Shown: positions 24,667-33,916, counted from the first letter of the stretch. The stretch: 42,621 nt of DNA from Pseudomonadota bacterium (GCA_021794575.1 JAJYQO010000020.1:34925-77545), one strand, 5' to 3'. Translations and numbers: made by a program. Notes: generated by a model not told the origin, from the letters alone.

Positions 24667-25824
24667 TCAGGACTTGCCGTGAAACAGCTCGCGGCCGATC
24701 AGCATGCGCCGTATCTCGTTGGTGCCGGCGCCGATCGTGTAGAGCTTGGCGTCGCGCAGAATGCGCCCGGCCGGGTAGTCGTTGATGTAGCCGTTGCCGC
24801 CCAGCGCCTGGATGGCCTCCAGCGCCACCTGTACGGCGTTTTCACTGACCAGCAGCAGGCACGACGCCGGATCGATGCGCGAGCGCTGCCCGGCGTCGAA
24901 CTGTTGCGCCACCATGTAGGCATAGCCGCGGCTGGACTGCAGCGCGGTATACATGTCGGCGATCTTGGCCTGCATCAGCTCGAAGGTACCGATCGGCGCG
25001 CCGAACTGTTTGCGCTCGCGCACGTAGGGTAAGGTCAGGTCAAGCGCTGCCTGCATCAGGCCGATGGGGCCGCCGGAGAGCACCAGGCGTTCGCTGTCCA
25101 GCCCGCTCATCAGCACGCGCACGCCTTCGTTGACCTCGCCGACGCGGTTGGCGTCGGGAATGACGCAGTTCTCGAACACCAGCTCGCAGGTGTTGGAACC
25201 GCGCATGCCCAGCTTGTCCAGCTTCTGCGCGATCGAGAACCCCGGCATGCCCTTCTCGACGATGAAGGCGGTCATGCTGCGGCTGCCGGCCTCGCGCCCG
25301 CTGGTGCGCATGTACACCAGCAGCACGTCGGCGTTGGGGCCGTTGGTGATCCACATCTTCGAGCCGCTGGCGATCCAGTGGTCACCTCTGCGCTCGGCGC
25401 GGCAAGCCATGGAGCCGACCACGTCGGAGCCCGATCCGGGCTCGCTCATGGCCAGCGCGCCCACCCATTCGCCGCTGCACAGCCTGGGCAGGTAGCGGGT
25501 TTTCTGTTCGCCGCTGCCGTTGAGAAAGATGTTGTTGACGCACAGGTTGCTGTGCGCGCCGTAGCTGAGACCGATGCTTCCCGAGGCGCGCGAGATCTCT
25601 TCCATCGCCACCAGGTGCGCGAGGTAGCCCATGCCGCTGCCGCCATACTCCGGCGCGACGGTGATGCCCAGCAGACCCATCTCGCCCAGCTTGCGCCAGA
25701 GATCAGCGGGAAAGTCGTTCTCGCGATCGGTGCGATCGGCGCGCGGCGCGATTTCCTTGTCCGCGAAGACACGCACGCTTTCGCGCAGCAGGTCGAGTTC
25801 GTCACCGAGAGGGAAAGGTCGCAT
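24667..25824 (-). CDS. liuA: Isovaleryl-CoA dehydrogenase
   Basis: This 385-residue acyl-CoA dehydrogenase oxidises isovaleryl-CoA to 3-methylcrotonyl-CoA in leucine breakdown. It contains [20 protein letters not shown], the FAD-binding [14 protein letters not shown] and [12 protein letters not shown], the block [19 protein letters not shown] whose Glu matches the catalytic base of isovaleryl-CoA dehydrogenase (internal, unlike other family members), and [16 protein letters not shown] with ends [16 protein letters not shown]. The start at 25824 gives the normal length. It is 60 nt downstream of leucine dehydrogenase and probably in one transcript with it. Confidence 0.95.
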   Translation of the reverse strand: MRPFPLGDELDLLRESVRVFADKEIAPRADRTDRENDFPADLWRKLGEMGLLGITVAPEYGGSGMGYLAHLVAMEEISRASGSIGLSYGAHSNLCVNNIFLNGSGEQKTRYLPRLCSGEWVGALAMSEPGSGSDVVGSMACRAERRGDHWIASGSKMWITNGPNADVLLVYMRTSGREAGSRSMTAFIVEKGMPGFSIAQKLDKLGMRGSNTCELVFENCVIPDANRVGEVNEGVRVLMSGLDSERLVLSGGPIGLMQAALDLTLPYVRERKQFGAPIGTFELMQAKIADMYTALQSSRGYAYMVAQQFDAGQRSRIDPASCLLLVSENAVQVALEAIQALGGNGYINDYPAGRILRDAKLYTIGAGTNEIRRMLIGRELFHGKS

Positions 25825-25884
25825 GCAGGTGTCCGTCGTGCGGAGGAATGGGAGATCGGCGCGGTACCTGTTCGCCTACGCTCT

Positions 25885-26985
25885 TTATTGTCCCCGCATC
25901 CGCCCCAGGAAACGCGGTCCGTTGCCCATCGTCGCCAGCTTGATCTTGCCGATGGTGGCGATGCGCTCCTCGGCCATGCGGTCGGCGGCCTTGTAGGTGG
26001 CGATGCCGTCGCGATCGGCGATCTGGAAGATACGCCCGACGTTGTAGTAGATCGTGCGCATCATGCGCATGGCGCGCTCGCGGTTGTAGCCGTCGATCTC
26101 CAGCGACACGTTCATCACGCCGCCGGCGTTCACGGCGTAGTCGGGCGCGTACAGGATGCCGCGTTTACTGACTGCGTCGCCGATGGCGTCGCTGGCCAGC
26201 TGGTTGTTGGCCGGACCGCAGATGATCTTGCACTTCAGCCGCGGCAGCGTGCGCTCGTTGACGGTGCCACCCAGCGCAGCCGGGCTGTAGACATCGGCAT
26301 CGACGTCGTAGATGTCGTCCAGACCCACGGCCTCACAGCCGAATTCGTCCACGCAGCGCTGCACCGCGGTCTTGTTGATGTCGGTGACGAACACCTTGGC
26401 GCCCTGTTCGCGCAGCAGTTTGACGAACTCCAGGCCCACATGCCCCACGCCCTGCACGGCGTAGCTCAGCTTGCCCACGTCTTCGTGGCCGTACTTGTGA
26501 TTGAGGGCGGCCATCAGGCCCTGCAGCGTGCCGTAGGCGGTGAACGGTGAAGGGTCGCCGGAGCCGCCGTGCACCTGGTGCACGCCGGTGACGAACTCGG
26601 TTTCGCGGAACACGTACTCCATGTCGTTGACGTCGATGCCGACATCCTCGGCGGTGATATAGCGTCCGCCCAGCGACTGCACGAAACGGCCGAAGGCGCG
26701 GAACAGCGCTTCGGACTTGTCCTTGGTCGGATCGCCGATGATCACCGCCTTGCCGCCGCCGAGGTTCAGGCCGGCGACGGCGTTCTTGTAGGTCATGCCG
26801 CGCGAGAGGCGCAGCACGTCGTTCAGCGCCTCCTGTTCGGTCTTGTAGGCCCACATGCGCAGACCGCCCAGCGAGGGCCCCAGCACGGTGTTGTGGATGG
26901 CGATGATGGCCTTCAGGCCGACGTCCTTCTGGTGGCAGAACACCACCTGTTCGTGGCCGTAGGTGCCGAGGGTTTCGAAGATCAT
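25885..26985 (-). CDS. Leucine dehydrogenase (Glu/Leu/Phe/Val dehydrogenase family)
   Basis: The 366-residue enzyme oxidatively deaminates leucine and other branched-chain amino acids using NAD. It has GPSLGGLRMWAYKTEQEA, the catalytic-Lys segment NLGGGKAVIIGDP, the second signature TAEDVGID, and the Rossmann motif VQGVGHVGLEFVK. The first-step enzyme fits with liuA directly downstream. The ATG at 26985 has a GGAG ribosome-binding site 9 nt upstream; the longer frame to 27168 is non-homologous. Palindromic sequences upstream (27064-27111) may be regulatory. Confidence 0.93.
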   Translation of the reverse strand: MIFETLGTYGHEQVVFCHQKDVGLKAIIAIHNTVLGPSLGGLRMWAYKTEQEALNDVLRLSRGMTYKNAVAGLNLGGGKAVIIGDPTKDKSEALFRAFGRFVQSLGGRYITAEDVGIDVNDMEYVFRETEFVTGVHQVHGGSGDPSPFTAYGTLQGLMAALNHKYGHEDVGKLSYAVQGVGHVGLEFVKLLREQGAKVFVTDINKTAVQRCVDEFGCEAVGLDDIYDVDADVYSPAALGGTVNERTLPRLKCKIICGPANNQLASDAIGDAVSKRGILYAPDYAVNAGGVMNVSLEIDGYNRERAMRMMRTIYYNVGRIFQIADRDGIATYKAADRMAEERIATIGKIKLATMGNGPRFLGRMRGQ

Positions 26986-27063
26986 GCGTGGGAGCTCCGG
27001 AGAGGGAAAGTTCGCGCTGCGGTGCGGATCGAGGCGGCGCAGCACGGTGCGGGGCGGGGTGAA

Positions 27064-27111
27064 ATCGCCGCCGGCGATGAAAAACCGGCGCAGTTTACTC
27101 CGCGGCCGCGG
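27064..27111 (-). promoter_or_regulatory. Palindrome-rich 5' region of leucine dehydrogenase
   Basis: A perfect 15-nt palindrome with one central base (ATCGCCGCCGGCGAT, 27064-27078), an overlapping hairpin (CGCCGG 27069-27074 with CCGGCG 27085-27090), a weak -10 candidate TAAACT (27092-27097, minus strand) and a perfect 12-nt palindrome CCGCGGCCGCGG (27100-27111) are packed in 48 nt. They could be a regulator site or leader structure. No -35 element was convincing. Confidence 0.35.
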
Positions 27112-27180
27112 CCTGGGCAGTCCGGCGCCACCACCACGTCGCCGCCGAAACCGGGCAGCGGCCTGCACGATGCACAGGAA

Positions 27181-29253
27181 TCAGGTGGTGAGTTTTGCCA
27201 GCAGCGTGCGCTGTGCCGTGTGCGAGGCGCCTTCTCCACGCTCGACACGTGCGTAGCGGCCATCGGGCTGCAACAGCCAGGCCTGGGTGTTGTCGGCCAG
27301 ATAGTTGGCCAGGGCCTCGTCGTAGACGCGTTGTGCCAACTGCGCGTCGAGGATGGGGAAACACACCTCGATGCGATGCATCAGGTTGCGCTCCATCCAG
27401 TCCGCGCTGGAACAAAACAGCTCGGGCGCGCCATCGTTGGCGAACCAATACACGCGGCTGTGCTCGAGAAAGCGCCCCACCACCGAGCGCACGCGGATGT
27501 GCTCGGAGACGCCCGGCAGTCCCGGGCGCAGCGTGCAGGCGCCGCGCACGATCAGATCGATCTCGACGCCGGCCATCGAGGCGCGATACAGCGCCTCGAC
27601 CACGCTGGGCTCGTTGAGCGCGTTGATGCGCGCCACGATGCGCGACGGTCGGCCGGCGGCTGCGTGTGCGATCTCACGCTCGATGCGCTGCATCAGTCCC
27701 ATGTACAGCGTGAACGGCGACTGCAGCAGGCGCTTGAGCTTGATCTCCGGCCCGAGGCCGGACAGCTGCTGGAACACCTTGTGCACGTCCTCGCCGATCT
27801 CGGTGTGCGCGGTCATCAGTCCGAGGTCGGTATACAGGCGTGAGGTGATCTGGTGGTAGTTGCCGGTGGACAGGTGCACGTAGCGGCGCATCTTGCGTCC
27901 CTCGCGGCGCACCACCAGCAGCATCTTGGCGTGGGTCTTGTAGCCGACCACGCCATAGACCACCTGCACGCCGGCGCTCTGCAGGCGATTGGCCAGGCGG
28001 ATGTTGGCCTCCTCGTCGAAGCGCGCGCGCAGCTCAACCACCACGGTCACATCCTTGCCGGCATGCGCCGCCTCGACCAGGTGCTCGACCAGTGGCGAGT
28101 CGCTACCGACGCGGTACAGCGTCTGCTTGATGGCCAGCACGTCGGGATCGGCCGCGGCCTGGCGCAGCAGCTCCATCACCGACTGGAACGATTCGTAGGG
28201 ATGATGCAGCAGCACATCATGCTTGCCGATCACGTCGAACACATTGCCGCCGTGCACCAGCAGCGGACTTAGGCGCGGCGTGAACGGCCGGAACTTGAGG
28301 TCGGGCCGGTCCACCTGGTCGTAGATCGAGACCACCCGGCTGAGGTTGACCGGACCGGCGCAGCGGTACACGTCCTGCTCGCTGAGCTCGAAGTTGGCCA
28401 TCAGCAGATCGGTGATGGGTTTCGGGCAGTTCTCCGCCACCTCCAGACGCACCGGGCGCGCGAAACCGCGTTCGACCAGCTCGGCCGACAGCGCGCTGGC
28501 CAGATTCTCGACTTCCTCCTCCTCGACGCTCAGCTCGCTGTTGCGGGTAACGCGGAACTGGTACGAACCCTGCACCTTGAAGCCGGGAAACATCTCGTCG
28601 GCGAACTGCTGCAGCAGGCCGGCCAGAAACACGAATTCGTAGGGTGCCTCGGAGACCTGCGGCGGCAGCCGGATCAACCGCGGCAGCGAACGCGGCGCGC
28701 GCACCAGCGCCATGTGCCCTGCGCGGCCGAAGGCGTCGCGGCCCTCCAGCACCACCGCGATATTGAGGCTCTTGTTGAGGATGCGCGGAAACGGATGTGC
28801 GGGATCCAGGCCCAGCGGCGAGAGTACGGGCAGGATCTCGTTGCGGAAATAGCCTTGCAGCCAGCGCTTCTGGCGCGCGCCCCAGCGGTCGCGGGTGAGG
28901 AAGCGCACGCCTTCCTCGGCCAGTGCCGGCTGCAGCTCATCCGACCACACGCGGTACTGTTCGGAGACCAGCTCCAGGGCGCGCTCGCGGATCAGCGCCA
29001 GCACCTCGTTGGGCGCCAGGCCGTCCGGTCCGGAGCGCGCATCGCCGAAGCCGATGTGCTGGCGCAGCACCGCCACGCGCACCTCGAAGAACTCATCGAG
29101 ATTACTGGAGGTGATGCACAGGAAGCGCATGCGCTCCAGCAGCGGCATGCGCGGATCGCGCGCTTGTGCCAGCACGCGGAAGTTGAACTCCAGCGCCGCC
29201 AGTTCGCGGTTGAGGTACAGCTCGGGGCGGGCGAGGTCGATTGGTGCGTCCAT
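27181..29253 (-). CDS. ppk: Polyphosphate kinase 1
   Basis: Ppk1 reversibly makes inorganic polyphosphate from ATP at the membrane. The 690-residue protein opens LYLNRELAALEFNFRVLAQA and SSNLDEFFEVRV (N domain), has FIPREDV-free central blocks such as HHPYESFQSVMELLRQAA and AIKQTLYRVGSDSPLVEHL, and the autophosphorylation region YVHLSTGNYHQITSRLYTDL with the conserved His. The C-terminal ADWMERNLMHRIEVCFPI motif is intact. ATG 29253 (GGA ribosome-binding site) is preferred over the 29322 extension. It follows phoR by 83 nt, giving a phoB-phoR-ppk order. Confidence 0.96.
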   Translation of the reverse strand: MDAPIDLARPELYLNRELAALEFNFRVLAQARDPRMPLLERMRFLCITSSNLDEFFEVRVAVLRQHIGFGDARSGPDGLAPNEVLALIRERALELVSEQYRVWSDELQPALAEEGVRFLTRDRWGARQKRWLQGYFRNEILPVLSPLGLDPAHPFPRILNKSLNIAVVLEGRDAFGRAGHMALVRAPRSLPRLIRLPPQVSEAPYEFVFLAGLLQQFADEMFPGFKVQGSYQFRVTRNSELSVEEEEVENLASALSAELVERGFARPVRLEVAENCPKPITDLLMANFELSEQDVYRCAGPVNLSRVVSIYDQVDRPDLKFRPFTPRLSPLLVHGGNVFDVIGKHDVLLHHPYESFQSVMELLRQAAADPDVLAIKQTLYRVGSDSPLVEHLVEAAHAGKDVTVVVELRARFDEEANIRLANRLQSAGVQVVYGVVGYKTHAKMLLVVRREGRKMRRYVHLSTGNYHQITSRLYTDLGLMTAHTEIGEDVHKVFQQLSGLGPEIKLKRLLQSPFTLYMGLMQRIEREIAHAAAGRPSRIVARINALNEPSVVEALYRASMAGVEIDLIVRGACTLRPGLPGVSEHIRVRSVVGRFLEHSRVYWFANDGAPELFCSSADWMERNLMHRIEVCFPILDAQLAQRVYDEALANYLADNTQAWLLQPDGRYARVERGEGASHTAQRTLLAKLTT

Positions 29254-29336
29254 GGGGATTCCGGCCAGTCGTCCAGCATCGCGCGCCGCGCGCGGGCCGG
29301 CAAGCCGGTGCCGCGCGGCCATTCAACGGCCAGCCA

Positions 29337-30602
29337 TCACGGCTGGACGCTGGGATCGGCGGGGCGCGCCGGCAGCAGGCGTTCGCCCGGAAACAACGCG
29401 GTGAACGTAGAACCCTGGCCCGGCTCGCTGCTGATCTGGATCTGGGCCTGATGCATGCCCAGCGCGTGCTTGACGATGGACAGGCCGAGGCCGGTGCCGC
29501 CCAGCTCGCGCGAGCGGCTCGAAGACACGCGGTAGAAGCGTTCGGTGAGCCGGCTGATGTGGTGCGCAGGAATGCCGTAACCGGTGTCGATTACCGAAAA
29601 CGCGCCGCGGCCATCCGCCAGCCGTTCCCAACGGATGCGGATACTGCCGCCGCTGGGCGTGTAGCGCACCGCGTTGCTGACCAAGTTGGAGAACGCGCTA
29701 TGCAGATCCTTCAGCGAGCCCAGCAGATCCGCCTCGTTCTCGTTTTCCAGGATGACTTGGTGGCGCCCCTGGCTGAGCACTTCGGCCTCGCGCCGCAGCG
29801 TGGCCAGCAGCGGTGCCATCGCCACCGGCTCCTCGCTGAAGCCGCTCTGCGTCTCCAGGCGCGAGAGGGTCAGCAGATCTTCCACGATCTGCGCCATGCG
29901 CTTGGACTGGCCGCGCATGTCGCCCAGCACACCGGCCAGTTGCGGCACATCCTCGGGATCAAGCAGTTCCAGATAACCGTGGATCACCGTCAACGGCGTG
30001 CGCAGCTCGTGCGAGACGTTGGCCACGAAGTCGCGCCGCATCTGCTCCAGTCGCGCCCGCGTGCTGATGTCGCGCGCCAGCAACAGGCGCTGGCTTGCGC
30101 CCACCGGGATCAAGGACAGCGCCAGACGCACCTGCGCGTCATGCGGTGCCGGTACGTCGTCCAGCGGTGCATCGCCGCCCGCCCGCAGCCACGGGCCGAT
30201 TGCGCTGTCGCCGAGCTGCTGGCACAAGTCGGTGTGCAGGTGTTCGGGTCGCGTCAGCCCGAGCAGCGTGCCGGCGGCAGGATTCAGCCACAGGATCCGG
30301 CAGGCGTCATCCAGCAGCACCACCGCGTCCGGGAGTGCCGCGACGGCATCGCGCAGCGCGCGGAACTGGGCCGCCAGCCGACGCACGCGGCGCACGTCGG
30401 CGACGGGGCGCACCGGCGCGGGCGCGGCGGGCGATGTTTTCACAGCAGGGGATGGATACATCGCGAACAACATCCAGGTCAGGGCGAGAAATGCCGCGAG
30501 TGCGAAGCCGGTCAGCGGCCTGCCGAAAAGGTACGCGGACGCTGTGACAGCCAGCAGCCAGCCGCCCACGGTCAGCGCGAGTAGCGGGCGGCTGCGCGGC
30601 AT
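29337..30602 (-). CDS. phoR: Phosphate-regulon sensor histidine kinase PhoR
   Basis: The 421-residue kinase has two N-terminal membrane segments (about 6-25 and 31-49), a PAS-like sensing domain (ALPDAVVLLDDACRILWLNP), the phosphoacceptor His198 in FVANVSHELRTPLTVIHGY, and the ATPase boxes FSNLVSNAVRYTPSGGSI, VIDTGYGIP and GGTGLGLSIVKHA. It phosphorylates PhoB when phosphate is scarce, in contact with the Pst transporter/PhoU, which are not here. It begins 3 nt after the phoB stop. Confidence 0.95.
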   Translation of the reverse strand: MPRSRPLLALTVGGWLLAVTASAYLFGRPLTGFALAAFLALTWMLFAMYPSPAVKTSPAAPAPVRPVADVRRVRRLAAQFRALRDAVAALPDAVVLLDDACRILWLNPAAGTLLGLTRPEHLHTDLCQQLGDSAIGPWLRAGGDAPLDDVPAPHDAQVRLALSLIPVGASQRLLLARDISTRARLEQMRRDFVANVSHELRTPLTVIHGYLELLDPEDVPQLAGVLGDMRGQSKRMAQIVEDLLTLSRLETQSGFSEEPVAMAPLLATLRREAEVLSQGRHQVILENENEADLLGSLKDLHSAFSNLVSNAVRYTPSGGSIRIRWERLADGRGAFSVIDTGYGIPAHHISRLTERFYRVSSSRSRELGGTGLGLSIVKHALGMHQAQIQISSEPGQGSTFTALFPGERLLPARPADPSVQP

Positions 30603-30605
30603 GCT

Positions 30606-31295
30606 TCAGATTTCGGCCGATAGCCGGTAGCCGGCGCTGCGCACGGTCTGCACCATGTTGTCCAGGCCGAACGGCTCCAGCGTCTTGCGCAGCCGGCGGA
30701 TATGCACATCCACAGTGCGTTCCTCGACGTACACGCTGCTGCCCCACACGTGGTCGAGCAGTTGCGGGCGCGAGTACACGCGGTCGGCGTGCGTCATGAA
30801 GAAATGCAGCAGCCGGTATTCGGTGGGGCCGATCGGAACCGGCTGGCCGTCGGCGAACACGCGGTGCGCGGGTGCATCCAGGCGCAGCCTGCCGATCTCG
30901 ATCACGCCCTCGCCATCCTCGCCCTGGCTGCGACGCAGCACCGCACGGATGCGCGCCACCAGCTCGCGCGAGGAAAACGGTTTGACCACGTAGTCGTCGA
31001 CGCCGGCCTCCAGCCCGTTGACGCGGTCCATCTCCTCGCCGCGCGCGGTGAGCATGATGATCGGCACCTCGCGCGAGATCTGCTCCTTGCGCAGGCGCCG
31101 CGCCAGGTCCAGTCCGCTGAGGCCGGGCAGCATCCAGTCCAGCAGGATCAGGTCGGGCACTTTCTCGGCGATGGCCAGCTGCGCGGCGCGCGCGTCACCG
31201 GCATGCACGGGATCCATGCCGGCTTTGCGCAGCGCGAAGGCCACCATATCGCGGATCGACATTTCGTCTTCGACGATCAGAATGCGCTTTTGCAC
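30606..31295 (-). CDS. phoB: Phosphate-regulon response regulator PhoB
   Basis: The 229-residue OmpR/PhoB-family regulator has a receiver domain with acidic pocket EDE (residues 9-11), phosphorylated Asp53 in LLDWMLPG and Lys in [10 protein letters not shown], then a winged-helix DNA-binding domain ([37 protein letters not shown]). It starts at a GTG at 31295 with a GGGGG ribosome-binding site. A Pho box and -10 lie just upstream, so it likely activates its own operon. Confidence 0.96.
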   Translation of the reverse strand: MQKRILIVEDEMSIRDMVAFALRKAGMDPVHAGDARAAQLAIAEKVPDLILLDWMLPGLSGLDLARRLRKEQISREVPIIMLTARGEEMDRVNGLEAGVDDYVVKPFSSRELVARIRAVLRRSQGEDGEGVIEIGRLRLDAPAHRVFADGQPVPIGPTEYRLLHFFMTHADRVYSRPQLLDHVWGSSVYVEERTVDVHIRRLRKTLEPFGLDNMVQTVRSAGYRLSAEI

Positions 31296-31320
31296 GCCGC
31301 GGCCCCCGACAGTTGACGGG

Positions 31321-31357
31321 ATTATTGCAGCCCGAGCCTATTGCAGGACGATGACAG
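31321..31357 (-). promoter_or_regulatory. Pho box and -10 element of the phoB promoter
   Basis: On the minus strand CTGTCAT (31351-31357), 4 nt, then CTGCAAT (31340-31346) form an 11-nt-period direct repeat; the first half is a perfect Pho-box heptamer and the second matches at five of seven. A -10 hexamer AATAAT (31321-31326) follows at the spacing expected for a PhoB-activated promoter lacking a -35. Predicted transcription starts near 31314, about 19 nt before the phoB GTG. Confidence 0.6.
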
Positions 31358-31374
31358 CCCGCCTACCGGCGCTA

Positions 31375-32997
31375 TCAGCCGCCGCCGGCGGTGTCCTGGT
31401 TGGCGTGCTGGCGGCGCTGCTCCAGCACGATCGGGGTCAGGAACGCGATGCGCGCATCGATGCGCGCGCGTTGTGCGTAATCGAGATCGCTGCGCTTGCT
31501 GAGGCGCGTCAGCTGATCCAGGGCGGCGGTGGCATGGCCGGAGAGGAAGGTCGCATCGGCGAACGCTTCGGCGGCGCGCACCCGCAGGCCGGCCAGTTCA
31601 GCGGCGCGACCGTAGGTGCGGTAGACCCCGGGTTCGTCGCTGTCCTCGAGCAGCGGCCGCAGCAGCGCCTCCGCCGTGCGGCCGTCGCCGGCACTGCCGC
31701 CCTGGATCAGGGCGTCGGCGTAATCCAGAGCGACTGCGAGGTTGCGCGGCCAGTCATGGTCGATGCGCGCGTAACGCGCCAGGGCCTGCTCGCGTGCGCC
31801 GGTCAGCAGTTCGGCATGGGCCACGGCCAGACGCAACGGCAGGCTGCCGGTGGCGTCGGCCAGTAGCGGCCGCAGCTGCGTCAGCGCCTCGCTTGCGTGA
31901 TGGGTGCGCATCAACACCAGTGCGTAACCGTAGCGGTTGGCAGGCGTATCGAAGCCCGGATGCTGCGCGAGATTGTCGGAGTAATAGCGGGCCAATTCGT
32001 TGAGATCGCTGCTGGCCAACACGCGCACGCGCTCGCGCATCAGCAGGTAATAGGCATGCGCCGCCGGACTGCCCGGCGCATCGCTGCGCCGGGCGGCGTC
32101 GAGGATGGTGTCGGACTGGCCGACCATCGGCAACGGCACCAGGCTGGTTTCCCATCGCGGCAGCGCGGCGCTGGCCGGCAGTGACGCGCGCCGGGCCATG
32201 GCTTGCTTCAGCGTGTGCGCACGTGCTTCGGCTTCGGCGATGCGCAGCGTGGTGACCGGGTGGTCCTGCAGCAGCGCGGGGACGCTGTAGCCACCGCTGT
32301 CGGCGCGCATCAGCAACTGCATGCGGCCGAAGAACTCGGCCATGCCGTCCGGATCGAAGCCGGCGTTGGCCAGAGTCTGGATGCCGACACGGTCGGCCTC
32401 GGCCTCGTCCTTACGGGTGAAATTGATCTGGCGCTGCGCCACCGCGCCCTGGCCCAGCGCCGCGATGGCCATGGGTGCGTTGATGTTGGAGCCACCAGCC
32501 GCCGCGGCCAGGGCGCCCAGCATGGCCAGCGCGTACAGCGGCGTCATCTTGCTGGCGTCGTAGAAGGCGCGCTGCAGGTGGTGCTGCTCGATGTGGCTGA
32601 TCTCATGCGCCATCACCGCGGCCAGTTCGTCCTCGCTTTGCGTCGCGGTGATCAGGCCCGAGTTGATGCCGACGTAGCCGCCGGGCGCGGCGAACGAGTT
32701 GATCACGTCCTCGCGCGGGATGAAAAAGGTGAAGTGCGTCTTGGGTGACTCGCTGTGCGCGACCAGACGGTAGCCCAGCGTGCTGATGAACTGGTTGGCG
32801 AGGGGGTCGTCGAGGACCAGGTGCAGCGCGTGCATTTCGCGCAACATCGAAGCACCGTAGGCCTTGGCTTCGGCCTGGGTGAACACCTGGTCCGCGCTGC
32901 TGCCGAGGTGGGGCAGGCGCACGCCATCGTCGGCCTGGGCGCCGCTGGCGGTCAGGCCGACGAGAGTGAGCGTGAACAGCAATGGGCGCAGGCGCAT
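31375..32997 (-). CDS. bepA: Periplasmic M48 metalloprotease/chaperone, BepA-like
   Basis: The 540-residue protein has a signal peptide (MRLRPLLFTLTLVGL to about residue 22), an M48 protease domain with the zinc motif HEISH in MAHEISHIEQHH, the third-ligand region RKDEAEADRVGIQTL, and a C-terminal half of helical repeats of TPR type (residues about 300-530). BepA degrades or assists stalled outer-membrane proteins such as LptD at the BAM complex. Length and order match E. coli BepA (487) with a longer linker. The ATG at 32997 is chosen because the preceding 21 codons are not signal-like. Confidence 0.92.
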   Translation of the reverse strand: MRLRPLLFTLTLVGLTASGAQADDGVRLPHLGSSADQVFTQAEAKAYGASMLREMHALHLVLDDPLANQFISTLGYRLVAHSESPKTHFTFFIPREDVINSFAAPGGYVGINSGLITATQSEDELAAVMAHEISHIEQHHLQRAFYDASKMTPLYALAMLGALAAAAGGSNINAPMAIAALGQGAVAQRQINFTRKDEAEADRVGIQTLANAGFDPDGMAEFFGRMQLLMRADSGGYSVPALLQDHPVTTLRIAEAEARAHTLKQAMARRASLPASAALPRWETSLVPLPMVGQSDTILDAARRSDAPGSPAAHAYYLLMRERVRVLASSDLNELARYYSDNLAQHPGFDTPANRYGYALVLMRTHHASEALTQLRPLLADATGSLPLRLAVAHAELLTGAREQALARYARIDHDWPRNLAVALDYADALIQGGSAGDGRTAEALLRPLLEDSDEPGVYRTYGRAAELAGLRVRAAEAFADATFLSGHATAALDQLTRLSKRSDLDYAQRARIDARIAFLTPIVLEQRRQHANQDTAGGG

Positions 32998-33263
32998 GGT
33001 GACGGTCGGATGCGGGTATGACGGAACTGGGCGCGCGGTTGCCGCGGCCACCCTGGGCACGAGCGTACGTTAGCCGCAGCCGGCAAGCGCCGCCAGCATG
33101 ACGCTTGCGGCGTTAAGCCACGCTTGCGCCGCCGCCGCCGCGCGTGGCTGCGCCGCCCTTGTGTTTTTCCGGGCGTAGCCCAATTCTTTGCAACCGCTGC
33201 ACGGCATCGCGTGCACGGCGTGGCCCCGCCGGGGCGTATTGCTGGATTCGCAGGAGTTCGATC
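32998..33263. other. Divergent intergenic region between bepA and grxC
   Basis: This 266-nt region must carry the promoters of bepA (left) and grxC (right). It shows a direct repeat TGCACGGC (two copies within about 33195-33220) and a small GC hairpin GCCCC/GGGGC near 33223. I could not assign clear -35/-10 pairs. No gene is supported here. Confidence 0.4.
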
Positions 33264-33536
33264 GTGTCGCACCCCCCCATCCTGGTCTATACCACGGCGG
33301 TTTGCCCGTACTGCGTTGCCGCCAAGAACCTTCTCAAGGCGCGTGGGCTCGACTACAGCGAGACCCGCGTCGATACCGATCCGGCCGCGCGCGAGACCAT
33401 GCTGGCGCGCAGTCAGGGGCGGCGCACAGTGCCGCAGATCTTCATCGGCGCACGCCACGTGGGCGGCTTCGACGATCTGGCCGCCGCCGACCGCGACGGA
33501 CGGCTGGCCACCTGGCTGGCGGAGCAGGGCGCATGA
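33264..33536 (+). CDS. grxC: Glutaredoxin 3 (GrxC type)
   Basis: The 90-residue thioredoxin-fold protein starts at GTG 33264, preceded by AGGAG at 7-nt spacing, and reads (M)SHPPILVYTTAVCPYC with the dithiol CPYC, followed by RRTVPQIFIGARHVGGFDDL, the conserved cis-Pro (TVP) and glutathione-binding GG motif. It reduces protein disulfides and ribonucleotide reductase with glutathione. The stop overlaps the start of the AhpD-like gene by 4 bp. Confidence 0.95.
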   Translation: MSHPPILVYTTAVCPYCVAAKNLLKARGLDYSETRVDTDPAARETMLARSQGRRTVPQIFIGARHVGGFDDLAAADRDGRLATWLAEQGA

Positions 33537-33916
33537 ACGACCGCGTGCGCGAGTTCACCGAGTTCCGTCAGCGCATGAACGCGCGCATTCTCGAACACGA
33601 CAACCAGGTGCTGCGGCGCTTTTTCGCGCTCGACACGCAGTGCTACAAGGATGGCGCGCTGGACGTGCGTACCAAGGAACTGCTGGGGCTGGTGGCATCC
33701 CTGGTACTGCGCTGCGACGATTGCGTCGGCTATCACGTGGCGCAATGCAAGGAAGCGGGCGTCGACCGTGCGGAGATGATGGAGGCGTTCCAGGTCGGCC
33801 TGGTGGTCGGCGGTTCGATCGTGATTCCGCACCTGCGCCGCGCCGTGGATTTCCTCGACCGCCTCGAGCAGCCCGGCGATGCGCCGGCCCAGCCCGCGCG
33901 AGACTCCGGCGATTGA
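33533..33916 (+). CDS. AhpD-like carboxymuconolactone-decarboxylase-family protein
   Basis: The 127-residue helical protein starts at ATG 33533 and contains the AhpD-type active site LRCDDCVGYHV (CxxC followed by His) and the flanking KELLGLVASL helix typical of the CMD fold. Members act as alkylhydroperoxidases or disulfide-relay proteins. Coupling to grxC through a 4-bp overlap suggests that glutaredoxin may be its reductant. The C-terminal ten residues (Pro/Ala-rich) are not conserved. Confidence 0.88.
   Translation: MNDRVREFTEFRQRMNARILEHDNQVLRRFFALDTQCYKDGALDVRTKELLGLVASLVLRCDDCVGYHVAQCKEAGVDRAEMMEAFQVGLVVGGSIVIPHLRRAVDFLDRLEQPGDAPAQPARDSGD

Noticed and set aside
31313-31330. Second Pho-box-like 11-nt repeat upstream of phoB
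   Set aside because: Both halves match at only five of seven positions and it overlaps the likely -10 element, leaving no room for a promoter after it.
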